Assembly (NCBI GenBank): GCA_964016875.1
Contig: OZ024722.1
Span: 62,393,443 to 62,457,442, forward strand
From: Fallopia convolvulus
Taxonomy: Eukaryota; Streptophyta; Magnoliopsida; Caryophyllales; Polygonaceae
Length of the DNA stretch: 64,000 bases
Reading direction: 5' to 3'
Position 1 is the first letter of the stretch. Each line of letters opens with the position of its first letter. A program made the translations under genes and the position numbers. The notes beneath the pieces were generated by a model. It ran no database searches, was not told where the DNA came from, and saw nothing but the letters and a program-made list of their open reading frames with translations. Of this stretch, positions 12,658 to 24,059 are shown one piece after another.

Positions 12658-12978
12658 GGTTAGCATAAACATCCGATCCGATCTGATAAAGTCTGAATCA
12701 CAATAATTTCTATTTGTATCCAATCCAATCCGGGATTTTCCCTTGATCATCGGATCGAGATTTTGAAGTAACATGATCCGATATACTCGGTACTACATAT
12801 GTTTTTGAAAAGTGCACATGAATACTAAGTAGCATAGATGTTTTAAAGTGTATTTTTTGTAAAATTCCAACTCATCAATTGATCGGAAACAAATCCACCT
12901 TTTTTTTATAAACCCCCCCCCCCCCCACATATTCAGTATACTGGACCGGATCGGATATATCCGATTACTCAGCCCTAG
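12658..12978. mobile_element. Degraded hAT-like element (tentative)
   Basis: The left side reads AACATCCGATCCGATCTG and the right side GGATCGGATATATCCGATTACTCAGCCCTA, an inverted match in GGATCGGA words with the CAGCCCTA end seen in the clear hAT elements. Flanks GTTAGCAT and GTTAGCCT match at 7 of 8 bases, if the left terminus has lost its first bases. A run of 14 C (12913-12926) lies inside. Confidence 0.45.
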
Positions 12979-13589
12979 TTAGCCTCACACAAAATAGATT
13001 TGCTGGTTTCTCTTATAAAAAATATTATAATTTATATTTCATAATTAGAAGGATTGTAATTATCTCAAAAAAAATCATTTATTTTTAAATGATATTTTAT
13101 TTTTATTTTTTGGGTAATAAATATACAAGACTTTATTAAATTAATTAAACTAAATATGATTCTTCCTAGAGAGCTAGGTTCCAAGAAAATGAAATTCTGA
13201 CATATACAAATAATACAATACAACCAAATAAGGGTAAGAAATAACATCGTATATATTTGTCTTCCGGATAGTCCATGTTCAATCATACTGATTTGTAAGC
13301 ACAATTTTTGTTTATATTGTTACTTAATTCATGATTAATATTTGACCTCAAGTTAAATTAATATTAATGATCTTGCACAGAATCACAAAATTCAGTGCTA
13401 CGTAAGACCTTTTCCTGTTGATTTTATGCCACAACTTTTCAAAGGTGAAGTTGATTTTCCACTTTGTACACCCACTAAGCTTTGTGTTATTTCCTTTTTG
13501 TAAAAATTTCCTAAAAAGCAATTAAAAAGTAGAAAAAAAGGAAGAAAAATTAAATAAAACTCTTGCTAATTTCTATCTATCCAACTCAT

Positions 13590-13950
13590 GCAACACTGTG
13601 AAAAAAATGCCCCACACATCTACCCCACTCTTCCTTTATCTCCTACCAAACAACTATCTTTTCTTTCCTCTCCATTCATCCACCATATATATCTCACCTG
13701 CTTCCATACACAAACTTAACAATCCAAATCCAAATCCAAATCCAAATCCAGATCTCAAAGTTAATAGTAAAACCCATCTCTCTTTCTTCCTAGCTCCTCC
13801 ATTATTATCGCACAAACCCAGATTCAGAATCCGAATCTGGGTTTGTGCACGCTCGTGCCTAGTTTATTACATATTCTCCAAAAGATTAAGGAGCTTAACG
13901 AGGAGGAGAGGAGAAGAGAAGAGAAGGGGAGGCTGACTTGGCAATGCATC
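13590..13950 (+). other. Pyrimidine-rich leader-like tract with a strong hairpin; no confirmed gene
   Basis: An open frame of 112 codons starts at 13598, but its product is compositional: an (Asn-Pro)n run from repeated CCAAAT words, then basic low-complexity sequence. I do not call it a protein. The CT-rich tract, a CATATATAT box at about 13683 and a GA-rich tail (13900-13930) resemble a plant 5' leader that has lost its gene. It contains a 16-bp perfect inverted repeat, 13810-13825 with 13833-13848. Confidence 0.35.
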
Positions 13951-16844
13951 ATAGCTGACATGGACTGACACACAAGGAAGTTACTCTACGTGGCATTTCC
14001 GCATTTCCACCTTGGATATTTTTACAATAAGTTCTTGGTTCAAAGAGATTTAATTCGAAGTTCACTCCTCGGAAGATATAGCGGTAAGTAAGCATATACA
14101 AATAATATATACTAGCTAGATGAGCTTTTTTTTCAATATATTTTGATTTTATTTACTAAGGACCTGTTTGGATTACATAGGATAATTGTATATTATTTCG
14201 TGTAATTCAAACAAATCCTAATTACATACATGGATGTGAAATGTGGTTGTAAATTTTTTTGCTATCTTTAGTCTCAAATTAATGTAAAGTACATGCAACT
14301 AGAGAAAAAGAGAGCTAGCTAAATAATGGCCATCCAAATTGTTTGTTCTAAACCTGTTCAAACTCGTCTTTAATAACGTAAAATAGTAGCAATTCATTGT
14401 TGCGGATGCTCTAAGGCCTCCTCGTTTGAGCCCCTCATATTCATAAAAAGAGTATTTTTTTTAATAAAATGAGAGGCGGTAGAATGTAGAGGAGGGGATA
14501 AAAATAAATTATAATGTACTTTAATACTATTTGGAATCAAACAAATATATAGTATATAATTTTTTTTAACCAATTTTGTTTTGATTACGTCCCGCTCGAC
14601 CCGAATCTAATTAATGTTTGTACTTTATATTATAAGATACGAGTTTAAGATAGAGAATTAATTTGGATTGTTATGCATGTAGCTAGAAAATAAAGAATAT
14701 ATATATATATACACGCTATATAATGACTTAAATCACTTAATTCAATTGCATTGCCTTGCCTGCACAAATGGTCAATCCATTTGTATCTCGTGGTGGGGTA
14801 AGAACTAAGAAATGCATATAAAAAAGTACATATTATGTCTTTTTCAATCCATAAATAGTGATAGATGCGTAGGATAAGATAAATTAACATGTTGATGGAT
14901 TACGAGATTGATTGAGAATCGATTCGATCTACTAATTAATTGGCTGGCATTGATTCGTGCGACGTGGCTCGAAAAAATGACGTATTTTAAAAGCTTTTAA
15001 TTATATAAGTATACTTAAGTTTGGTTTATATATAATCAGTTTGGTTTTGATTTTAATATTTAATATTTAATTAAATAGAATTATTAAATGGATAAAGTTG
15101 CTATTAATTTAATAGAATTTAGTAAATTCTTAAAAATTAAAAAAAAATATTTAAGTTATTAATGTATATTTTAATGGTGTAAATTTTACCAAATTTTTAG
15201 TTAAATTACAACTATACTTCAGCTCATTACGTCTACTAGCTAAGAATCTAAGATGTAACTCAAAGTAACCTTCTACACGAAAACTTAATTTTTTTTTTGT
15301 ATTTTTAGCAATAAATTTGCATTATTTTACTGCATTTAAACTCACATTATTATACTACAATAATTGAATAAAAATGAAATGTATAAAATGTCAACGAGAA
15401 ATCTGTCATACTAATTCAAAGAATGGATCCTCATGATTTACCTGGACTTGGACTTGGACCTTGGTATTATGTATCCGTACAATACATTATTTTGTCTTGA
15501 AATTGTTCTTCGCACGAATTAGCTTTTTGTAAAAAAAGTTTTTTGTCTCAAACTATATATATATATATGTGTGTGTGTTTGATAGAATCGAAGTATATGT
15601 GTTTTTAGTTATTTTGGTTTTTACTCTACACATTTATAGTTATTGATAGTTTATTAATAATTATTTTAAGATTATAAAAAAAAGTGAAATAATAAATGGA
15701 AATATTAGTCTTATATTTGATAGTCTCCTTAAAAATTGAAAAAAATACTAGAAATGCAAGTATAATGATATGGAGAGAGTATTATCCCAATCACGTCAAT
15801 ATATTATTCGAAGTATATAAAAAAACACCATTAGGTCACTAATTATTAATTAGTCTTATTTATGTCTAAGGAACTGTTATTACGGATTGAGTGATTGTTG
15901 AATAATTGAAATCTATTTATTTTTTTGGTTGAAGAATAATTGAAATCTATATATAGGTTGTGAGGTGTGGGTTCCATTTCCATCAACCATTCTTTATCTT
16001 CTTTTGGATATACAAGAAAATGAGAAAACGACATAAATGGATGATGGCTAATTGCTACAAGCTTATACACTTAATTAGCAACATTTCTCTCAATTTATCT
16101 TTTTGTCCGACTCAATCATTCATATAAAAGGACTTTTTGGTCCACTATATGGGTCACTTGTTTTGAGTGAGTAATTTTTTTTAAAAAAAAAATTAGTCTT
16201 TCTTATGGTTTTTATTATTTTCATCAATTAAAGTAAGTGAACTATAAAATTGATTAAAAAATGATTACTATATTTTCAAGTTGATAGAGTTTGGCCTACC
16301 TACCTTTTTTTTTAAAAAGAGGGGCATCCAATTTTACGAATATATAGATTAAAGAGGATAATTTAATGATAATATATGTTTTAACAGTCATGTCCATGGG
16401 AATTTAAAATGTTAATAACCAATATTTTTATATATCTTCAATTTTTTAAGGTCGTTAAATTTAACCATGTGCCTCTATCCGTGAGGCAGGTGGCTTATTT
16501 TCTTCTAACCAAGAACTATTAGCCCTCTTTTAAATGGATACGTAGTTAACTGAATTTTGAACTAATTTAGCTACCACTTGATTTTTACCTCATTAAAAAA
16601 ACTAAAACAAGGTCATCTACATTAGTTTAAAATATAATAAATTAATTTTTAACTTTTTTTCACATTAATTTAATCCCATGATATTTGATTCCTAGTCATT
16701 TGATAATTTAGGCCTAATATGACAAGAGATTAATGGGCTGATTTTCTATTTTAGCTTTGGGTGAACTAATGGGCTGATTTATCCATTTATATGCAATGCT
16801 TTCTTATCTGAAGTTTGTTTGTTGATTTTGGTATAGACAGCAAA
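13951..16844. other. AT-rich intergenic, upstream of the arabinofuranosidase gene
   Basis: No gene or bounded element is supported. Short TA and TG microsatellites occur at about 14697-14712 and 15556-15580. A GGACCTGTTTGGATTACA word at about 14161 resembles a small-transposon terminus, but I could not find its partner. Confidence 0.5.
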
Positions 16845-19800
16845 ATGAGAGGTTGGGCAAGCAAATTTGTTGCTCTGTTTTGCCTTATGCTAGTGGCACC
16901 TCGAGCCTATGGCGCCGACTCGAAGGCAGCTTCGATCTCCATCGATGCTTCTACCTCAAGCTCTAAGCGCATTCCCGACACCCTTTTTGGTATATTTTTC
17001 GAGGTATATAAAATTGATGGATTACTCTTCTTATTGTCAATTTATTTTAAGACGAAAACCTTACTGACTTCTGTATTAGGCCCATTAATTTAACCCACTA
17101 ACTTTTCCACAAAATATAACTTTAACATTTTCAACCATTTACCAACTTCCTAGAAAATTTGGGCATATTTGGATTGCAACCCATAATGACAAAATATAAC
17201 TTTAACATTTTCAACCATTTACGACTTCCTAGAAAATTAGGGCATGTTTGGATTGCAACCGTAATGCAATTATGGGTTGTAATCCAAACAAACGACAGTC
17301 TAGACCTGGGTCACGGTTTAGGCAAACCGGCAAACCGCCGGTTCAGAAACCGGCGGGTCCGGTTCCCCCTACGGTTTCGGTTCTAGTTTGGCCCCCCGGA
17401 AACCGGGAACCACCGGTTCCGGTTTCGCCGGTTCAAACCGCCGGTTTCCGGGTTAACGACATATATTTTTTGAACGAATTCCGAAACCACGACCTGAGAC
17501 CGGCGGTCGCGGAATGGGAAACCGGATTTATTTTTTTAATTTTAAAATTGCCGGTTCCGGGCAAAACCGGCGCCGGAACCGGGGAACCGGGCCATGCCCG
17601 GTTCCGGTTCCATGTTAAGGGGAAACCGGAACTGCCGGTTTGTAAACCGGACCCAGGTCTAGGACTTGGCATGCATTATCATATATAATTTTTTTTGGTC
17701 GAACATTATCATATATAATTATATAACAATTAATTGATTTACTTGCATTGATTTTGCTTATTGCAGGAGATTAATCACGCAGGAGTTGGTGGACTATGGT
17801 CTGAGCTTGTGATGAACAGAGGTCATTAACTAACTTGTATATATATTCCAACAATTTGTTGCTTAAGACTATTCAATTATGATTTTATCCTTGGATCATG
17901 TTCTTGGTCAATTTGTTAACATGCTAACTTCTTTCTTTCCATAGGGTTTGAAGCCGGTGGCGAGCATTCACCTTCGGAGATCAATCCTTGGGAAGTGATC
18001 GGCGATGAGGATTCCATATCCGTGCAAACCGATCTCTCTTCAAGCTTCGAAAAGAATAAGGTGGCTCTTCGAATGGACGTGCTATGTGACCAAGATAGTT
18101 GCCCTAATGGAGGTGTTGGTGTATACAATCCCGGGTTTGGAGGCATGGTAAGCACAAATTAGTAACACAAATATGGTCACTTTTGTTACTATATAGTCAC
18201 TTTTATTCAATAAAACTGACGGAGAGTGCTGACTCTCTTTCTGCTAAAAAAAGTAACACAAATGTGGATATGTTAACTAGATAACTAGATTGATTAGGAA
18301 ACTAGACTTTTAGTTGATGCCATTCTTTCTTTCCAATAAAAAATGAACTTACTAACGCGTTATTAATCTTGTCCTATTTCATTTTGGATTTGAAGAACAT
18401 CGAGGAAGGGAAGAAGTACAAAGTAACACTTTATGCAAGATCCTCAGGGCCGCTCGATTTGTCTGTATCATTCACAGGATCGGATCAGAAACAAGTCCTT
18501 GATACCACATCCTTCTTGTAAGATCCATACTTGTATATATACACCCCAATATTCATCTTTTGTTCATATTAACTGTAAATACTGTTCTAAAAATCATGTC
18601 TAGGCCCTGTCTGAGCCTTGCCTAGGCATTTTCGGTTCAAGTCTGCCTAGCCTTTTAGCTCGTTTAGATGCTCGTCTAGGGTCCGCTTAGAGTTTTTTAG
18701 AACACTGATTGTAATCAACTTCTAAATGATTAATTGTTTAACTTGTAATAAATCTGAAGGGCGGATGATAGCGACGCTAATGATTGGACGAAGATGGAGG
18801 CGACGCTTGTAGCCAAGGCCACAAGTAGAAATGCAAGCCTCCAAATCACAACCAACAAGAAAGGCACCATATGGATCGATCAAGTATCAGCCATGCCCGA
18901 CGACACTTACATGGTAATAACATTTATCAAATTGAATATTCTTCTATGTACATATTAGTTACCATAGTGCTATAGTATGTGTATTGATTGGAACCTATGA
19001 CAGGGTCATGGATTTCGAAAGGATCTTATGCAAATGCTTCTTAACTTGAAACCTCGATTCCTTCGATTCCCAGGTATATAATGACCAATCTTTAGTAATC
19101 TTGCCCTACAAGTTACTTTAGAATCAATAAAACATTAATTCGTACGACATTACGAATGTGTTTGAATCACACCTCATAATACATTATCTTGCATTATGAT
19201 GAGGTGCTATAATGTTCTAACTAATCGATAATAAATTGTTTGATGGCCATTCGTTCAGGTGGGTGTTTCGTCGAAGGAGCCATTTTAAAGAATGCATTTC
19301 GATGGAAAGAAACGATCGGGCCATGGGAAGAGCGACCCGGTCACTATGGCGATGTTTGGGACTATTGGACCGACGATGGCCTCGGTTATCTTGAATTCCT
19401 TCAGGTCTATTTCATTACTTCTCACATTTTCTTCGATATCTCCATTCAAATTTTTATTGACAGTGTCCTTGATAAAAACAAAAAATCGGGCCTTTTTTTG
19501 TCCAAGTAAAATTGAAGGCCGATTCTTCATTTAAGAAATCTTATTATAACTTTGGACGAGAACTCCTATATTCATTTTGATTACTACTTAACCATTTTTA
19601 CATATCAATGGAGAGCTTCGCCTCTCCTTCAAGCATAAAAAATTATTTACATTGTTTATATTTTAAACTTTTATGTATGCAGTTAGCAGAGGACCTTGGT
19701 GCGGCCCCTGTGTGGGTTATAAATGTTGGTACGCAATCATTTGTTTATTTGTAATTAAATCATTGTAATTAAATTTTTGTGAATGTCAAATCATTATAAT

Positions 19801-22800
19801 TAAATCATTAATAGACTTTTTCAATTGCCTTGACCGGATAAACTTTCATCATTTAGGTATTGCTCATAACGAACAAGTGAATACCAGCCTTGTTGATCCT
19901 TTTGTGCAAGTGAGCTTTCTTTTTCTTTCTTTTTTCTCCTAAAAAAGTTGCACAAAATCAAATGCAAATTAATTGCTTATAAGAGTTTGATCAATATAGG
20001 AATTGCTAGACAGTCTCGAGTTTGCAATGGGCGACACAAACTCTCAATGGGGATCCCTTCGAGCTAAATATGGCCACCCTAAACCTTTTGATATCAAATA
20101 TGTAGCCGTTGGCAATGAGGATTGTTGGTCTAAGTACACGATGTATCGAGGTAAGTAACATGATTTGTGAAACTTCCTAATAAATTAGGGCTAAGCATCG
20201 GTTCAAAACCAAAATGAACCAATAAAAATCGAGCTGAAAACCGAATTTTGGCTCAAGGTGAACTGAAAATCAAACTGAATTAGTTTCGTTTGGTTTTGGT
20301 ATTATCGGTTTGGGATGGATAGAAGATTATCCTTTGGAAAATTCAACCGAAATCGAGACAGAACTGAAATTTGGAAAATTCTTAAACCGAAAACCGAACT
20401 GAATAATATTGGTTTCGGTTCGATTTGGCTTAAAACTTCAGTTTGAACCGACTCATGCTAGCTCATTAGTCATTCCTAATATTTGAACTTGATTAAGTAT
20501 GGTACAATTATGATATGAAAATACTGGGTTAGTGTGTTGCCTTGAGATTCTTAACACATTATCTTTGTTGATTGATTGATTGATTAGGCAACTATCTCAA
20601 GTTCTACCACGCGATAAAAGCCAATTATCCGTACATCCAAGTCATCAACAATTGCGACGCTACATCTCAAAAACTAGATGTTCCAGCCGATTTGTTCGAC
20701 TTCCATGTAAGTTTTCTATGTAGATCATTTATGTCCTCTTATATGATTGGTATAATAGAGAAACTGTTAATATGCCTTAAAATTGTCGTTGATCAGTACT
20801 CACTAGAGGTTCGGGGAATAGCGCCCCTCGATAGTGGTCCTAGGGGCGACAATCCCCTAGTGAGGGGGCAACACCCCTCGGCAAAACTTTATGTTTATGT
20901 ATTCCATTATTGGGCCTGTCATGATTTGTTTGGACCGTAGGCTCATAACTTGAATTATGGTTTCTAAAGTCTTTGTATATGCACTTGAAACTCCTTATAA
21001 TTGTATTCCGAAATCTGGTTCTTTTGCCTCCTAATAAAATCAATTATCCTTTTGTTCGTGGACATAACTAACAGAACTTTGGTGAACCACGTAAATCTAT
21101 GTGTTCTTATTATTGTTCTTGTTGAATCTTCTCACATCCGTAATAACAACAGCTAATAACAATCTGTTAATACTCTTTTCATGAGATATTGCTCAACTAA
21201 CAATGTTCATTGATCTTACATTTTAGATATATACCAATCCCGAGAACATGTTCTCAAAGGCTCACCAGTTTGATAATCAACCAAGATCTGGCCCTAAGGT
21301 AATTAATTGCCATTCTCTAACTAGCCAAATTATTGCAAAGTTCTTAAATAAGTTATTATTATATGATTGCCTTCCAAAGTTAACTTGGCATAAATGTTCT
21401 TGGATTTTAGGTCTTTGTGAGTGAATACGCCGTGACAGACCCAAGAGAAACAAATGGAAAGGGAACCCTTATAGGTGCATTATCTGAAGCAGGATTCCTC
21501 ATTGGATTAGAGCGAAATAGGTATGTAACAATATTATTAGGGCTGAGCATGGGTCGGTTCAAACCGAAATTTTAAGCCGAACCGACCGAAACCGAAACCG
21601 AAATTATTCGGTTCGGTTTAGGAATTTTCTAAATTCCGGTTTCGGTTAAATTGCGGTTCGGTTCGAATTTTCTAAAGAATAACCTTTTATTTATCTAAAA
21701 CCAACAAAAACCAAAACCAAACCAAATTGATTCGGTTCGATTTCTTATTCACCTTAAATGAAATTTCGGTTTTTTGGTTCGATTCGGTTTAGGAATTTTC
21801 CAAAATTCGGTTTCGGCTAAATTTTGGTTTAGTTCAAATTTTCCAAAGAATAACCTTCTATTTATCTAAAACCAAAAAAAAAAAAAAACCGAACGAAATT
21901 GATTCAGTTCGATTTCCGATTCACCTTAAATGAAATTTTGGTTTTCGGTTCGGTTTTTGTCGGTTCAGTTTTGAACCGATGCTCAACCCTACGTAATACA
22001 CCTTGTTGTAAACAACTTAGATAGAAAATACTACAAATTACATGATTGATTTGTGTAATATATGTACATATAGTGATGTTGTTTCCATGGCGAGCTATGC
22101 CCCACTTTTAATGCATCGCAATGATCCAAGGTATGTGATTTTGTGCACTCTTGATTTATATAGGCAAAATTTATAGTTTTATGTAATAGTTCTAACTAAA
22201 TTTTGTGATTGATCACCTAGATGGCAACCAGATGCTATTAACTTTGACTCTTGGCAAGCATTTGGAATCCCTAGTTATTGGATGCAAACCTTATTCACTG
22301 ATTCAAGTGGAGCAACTCTTTTAAATGTGAACCAATCCACAAATGATCACTTGATTTCTTCTGCAATTAGCTATAAGAACTCCGAGGATGGCAAGAATTA
22401 CATCAAAGTTAAGGTATGCTATATTTGTTTTTACATCTAACTTTCATATTGTAAAATCAAAGTTTGAAAATTTAAAGTACATAATTGCTTGGAGGTAGAG
22501 TTGTCAAACGGGTCGGTCAGGTCGGATTAGGGTCCGATTATTTCGGGTTCGGGTCATAAGGGGTCACCAGTCAAATCGGGTCGGGTCATTGCGGGTTTTC
22601 AGGCGGGGCGGGTCTACCCAACAGGTCAAGAAAATCGATTTTTTTACAATTATTAAGATATAATTTTCAAAATATATTTTATATATTCTAAAAATATAAA
22701 AAAATCGGGACAACCCAACGGGTTTCGGGTTTGGATTATTTTGGATTTTGGGTTCAAATTTTCGGGTCTTGACCCTAAAATTTTCGGGCGGTTCAGGTCT

Positions 22801-23516
22801 GTTTTTCGGGTCGGGTCAGCTTTTGACAACTCTACTTGGCGGTCTAAATTTCTATTCAAAACAATTCATGTGTTATGCTTACAAACGCTCGCATAATCTT
22901 TTAGGTTTCTTGGTTTTACAGGTTGTAAACTTTCAAAATACTTATGCTAATGTCTCAATTTCATTGAATGGAGTGGATTCGAAATCAATCAAAGGGTCAA
23001 AATTGACCATTTTAACGTCTACTGATCCTTATGATTCGAACACATTTGAAAATCCTACGAAGGTATGCATTATCATTCAAACCCTCTATTTTAAATATTG
23101 GGAAATTACAGTTGGTACCCTACGTTTTTTGGTTTTTTCGAGTAGTACCCTGAAAAAAATACTTATTCCAAGTGGTACTCTTAAACTTTTGCAAAAGTCT
23201 GGTTGGTGTCCTTACTTTTGCAAAAGTTCAGAGATACCACTCAGAATAATTTTTTTTTCAAAGCACCACTCAAAAATGTCAAAAACTCGAGGATACCAAC
23301 CGGAATTTCCCTTAAATATTCTTGAGAAAATAAATTATTTTTGGCGGACAGGTGATTCCAAAATCAAGCTCATTGGAGATGGATGGAAATGAGTGGAATG
23401 TGATCTTGAAGCCATATTCATTAACTGCATTTGATTTGGTGCAAACATCTTCCCAAACAAAACAAACTTCAAACCATGGTAGATTTGCAAAGATGAGGAA
23501 ACAATTAAGGAGCTAA
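16845..23516 (+). CDS. ASD1: Alpha-L-arabinofuranosidase (GH51), ASD1-like, 17 exons
   Basis: The enzyme removes terminal arabinofuranosyl units from arabinan, arabinoxylan or arabinogalactan in the cell wall. Exons: 16845-17003, 17767-17821, 17945-18147, 18396-18517, 18760-18913, 19004-19073, 19259-19404, 19683-19728, 19857-19909, 20000-20150, 20588-20706, 21227-21298, 21411-21520, 22074-22130, 22221-22413, 22922-23062, 23352-23516. All introns are GT-AG and phases agree, giving 671 aa, close to the roughly 680 aa of the plant family. Residues 1-23 form a signal peptide ending AYGA. FFEEINHAG(V)GGLW follows the exon 1/2 joint. The acid/base Glu is in VAVGNED (about residue 376) and the nucleophile Glu in VFVSEYAV (about 455), both intact. 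The ATG at 16845 is preferred to the in-frame 16815 because the signal peptide then starts at the N-terminus. Introns 1, 10, 11, 13, 15 and 16 hold transposons. Confidence 0.95.
17111..17262 (+). repeat. Direct duplication in intron 1, ending in a small foldback
   Basis: A stretch of about 75 bp (ACAAAATATAACTTTAACAT... to TTGGATTGCAAC) occurs twice, at about 17111-17182 and 17190-17262. The second copy runs into GGATTGCAACCGTAATG and the inverted word TTATGGGTTGTAATCC (up to 17288), a small foldback. Confidence 0.8.
17300..17665. mobile_element. GC-rich non-autonomous DNA element in intron 1 (probably hAT-like)
   Basis: Ends CCTGGGTCACGGTTT and AAACCGGACCCAGG are inverted repeats with one indel, bounded by TCTAGA and TCTAGG. 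The interior is almost entirely CCGG/CGGTT/AACCGG words, in sharp contrast to the AT-rich intron. Overlapping open frames of 75-146 codons here come from this composition and are not genes. The superfamily is inferred from resemblance to the other CGGTT-rich elements; the target duplication is not clear. Confidence 0.65.
20188..20465. mobile_element. hAT-like non-autonomous element in intron 10
   Basis: The left end GGGCTAAGCATCGGTTCAAA matches the inverse of the right end TTTGAACCGACTCATGCTAGCTC with small indels. The interior alternates AACCGAA and CGGTTTGG words. Same family type as 21540-21991. Target duplication unclear. Confidence 0.65.
20765..21149 (+). mobile_element. Solo LTR in intron 11 (relative of 10088-10460)
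   Basis: It starts TGTTAATATGCCTTAAA and shares with the copy at 10088 the TTGATC, AGGTTCGGG/GAGTTCGGGG, GTGGACATAACTAAC/GTGGACGTAGGTAAC and GAACCACGTAAATCT/GAACCACATAAATCT words in the same order. The end near ATCCGTAATAACA is set by this comparison. The expected target repeat of GAAAC is not visible, so the 3' edge is uncertain by a few bases. It lies in sense orientation to the gene. Confidence 0.72.
21540..21991. mobile_element. hAT-like non-autonomous element in intron 13
   Basis: Terminal inverted match: GGGCTGAGCATGGGTCGGTTC at the left, and GAACCGATGCTCAACCCT (inverse AGGGTTGAGCATCGGTTC) at the right. The interior holds two roughly 200-bp similar halves of CGGTT/AACCG words plus a poly-A run at about 21876-21889. 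The repeated halves suggest internal duplication. The target duplication is not clear. Confidence 0.7.
22496..22834. mobile_element. hAT non-autonomous element in intron 15, with 8-bp target duplication
   Basis: Ends TAGAGTTGTCAAACGGGTCGG and CTTTTGACAACTCTA are inverted repeats. Flanks CTTGGAGG (22488-22495) and CTTGGCGG (22835-22842) agree at 7 of 8 bases, the hAT target size. The interior is GGGTC/GACCC-rich. No coding capacity. Confidence 0.87.
23100..23311. mobile_element. Mutator-like MITE in intron 16, with perfect 9-bp target duplication
   Basis: TTAAATATT flanks both sides exactly (23091-23099 and 23312-23320). Ends GGGAAATTACAGTTGGTACC and GGATACCAACCGGAATTTCC are inverted repeats. 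A 9-bp duplication and GGGAAATT termini fit a Mutator-type MITE, and the same termini recur in the foldback at 50276-50775. A long open frame across it (22748-23392) is intron read-through plus real exon 16, not a separate gene. Confidence 0.88.
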
Positions 23517-23988
23517 TATTCCAACAAGAATTGAAGAAGATATGAAATTAATAAAGGCAAATTAGCTTTTAAGTTTGAATTTAAGACCTCATGACAACTT
23601 ACCATGAGAGTCATAACTTGGTCGAACTGACCAAGTCATTCTTATAGGATTTCTTTTCAATTTCAATTAAAGATCCACTATGGTGGAAAAATTGCTCAAG
23701 TGTATAGGTCAATTTACTCATTGGCAATATTTGAAGGATGTGTTTTGATTCTTGAGCTAATTCATAAGAATTTGCTCAATTTCATTCCAAATTGGGAGAT
23801 GATGTTATGTATGTTGTAATTCAATAACAACATTGAAGATGTTATTCTCTTATAATCAAATGCAAACAATATATAACTTCCAATTTTCTCAATTGCATTC
23901 CACATCTTAAAAAATTCATTTAAAATTTCGTTTAATTTTCAATCCAAATTGTACACCACTAAATATGTTATTTCTATATAATTTTCCA

Positions 23989-24032
23989 ACTCTTCACAAC
24001 ATCGAAGAGGTATTTTCCATGTTGTGAAGAGT
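23989..24032. repeat. 14-bp perfect hairpin 3' of the arabinofuranosidase gene
   Basis: ACTCTTCACAACAT (23989-24002) and its exact reverse complement (24019-24032) are separated by 16 bases, about 470 bp past the stop codon. The left arm lies in a segment repeated at 34.7 kb; the copy there lacks the right arm. Confidence 0.8.
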
Positions 24033-24059
24033 CGAAATATTATTTATTGAGAAGTATAG

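Noticed and set aside
12913..12926. Run of 14 C as a functional element
   Set aside because: A homopolymer in a degraded transposon; length may be a sequencing or assembly artefact.
13598..13936. 112-codon open frame as a protein gene
   Set aside because: The product is an Asn-Pro run plus basic low-complexity sequence from CCAAAT and GAGGA repeats, with no family similarity and no splice partner.
17248..17688. 146-codon Pro/Gly-rich open frame in intron 1
   Set aside because: It is produced by CCGG/CGGTT words of a DNA transposon inside a firmly assigned intron of the arabinofuranosidase gene.
22748..23392. 214-codon open frame as an independent gene
   Set aside because: It is intron 15, exon 16, intron 16 and a MITE read through in one frame. 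Only its exon 16 part is coding, confirmed by phase with exons 15 and 17.
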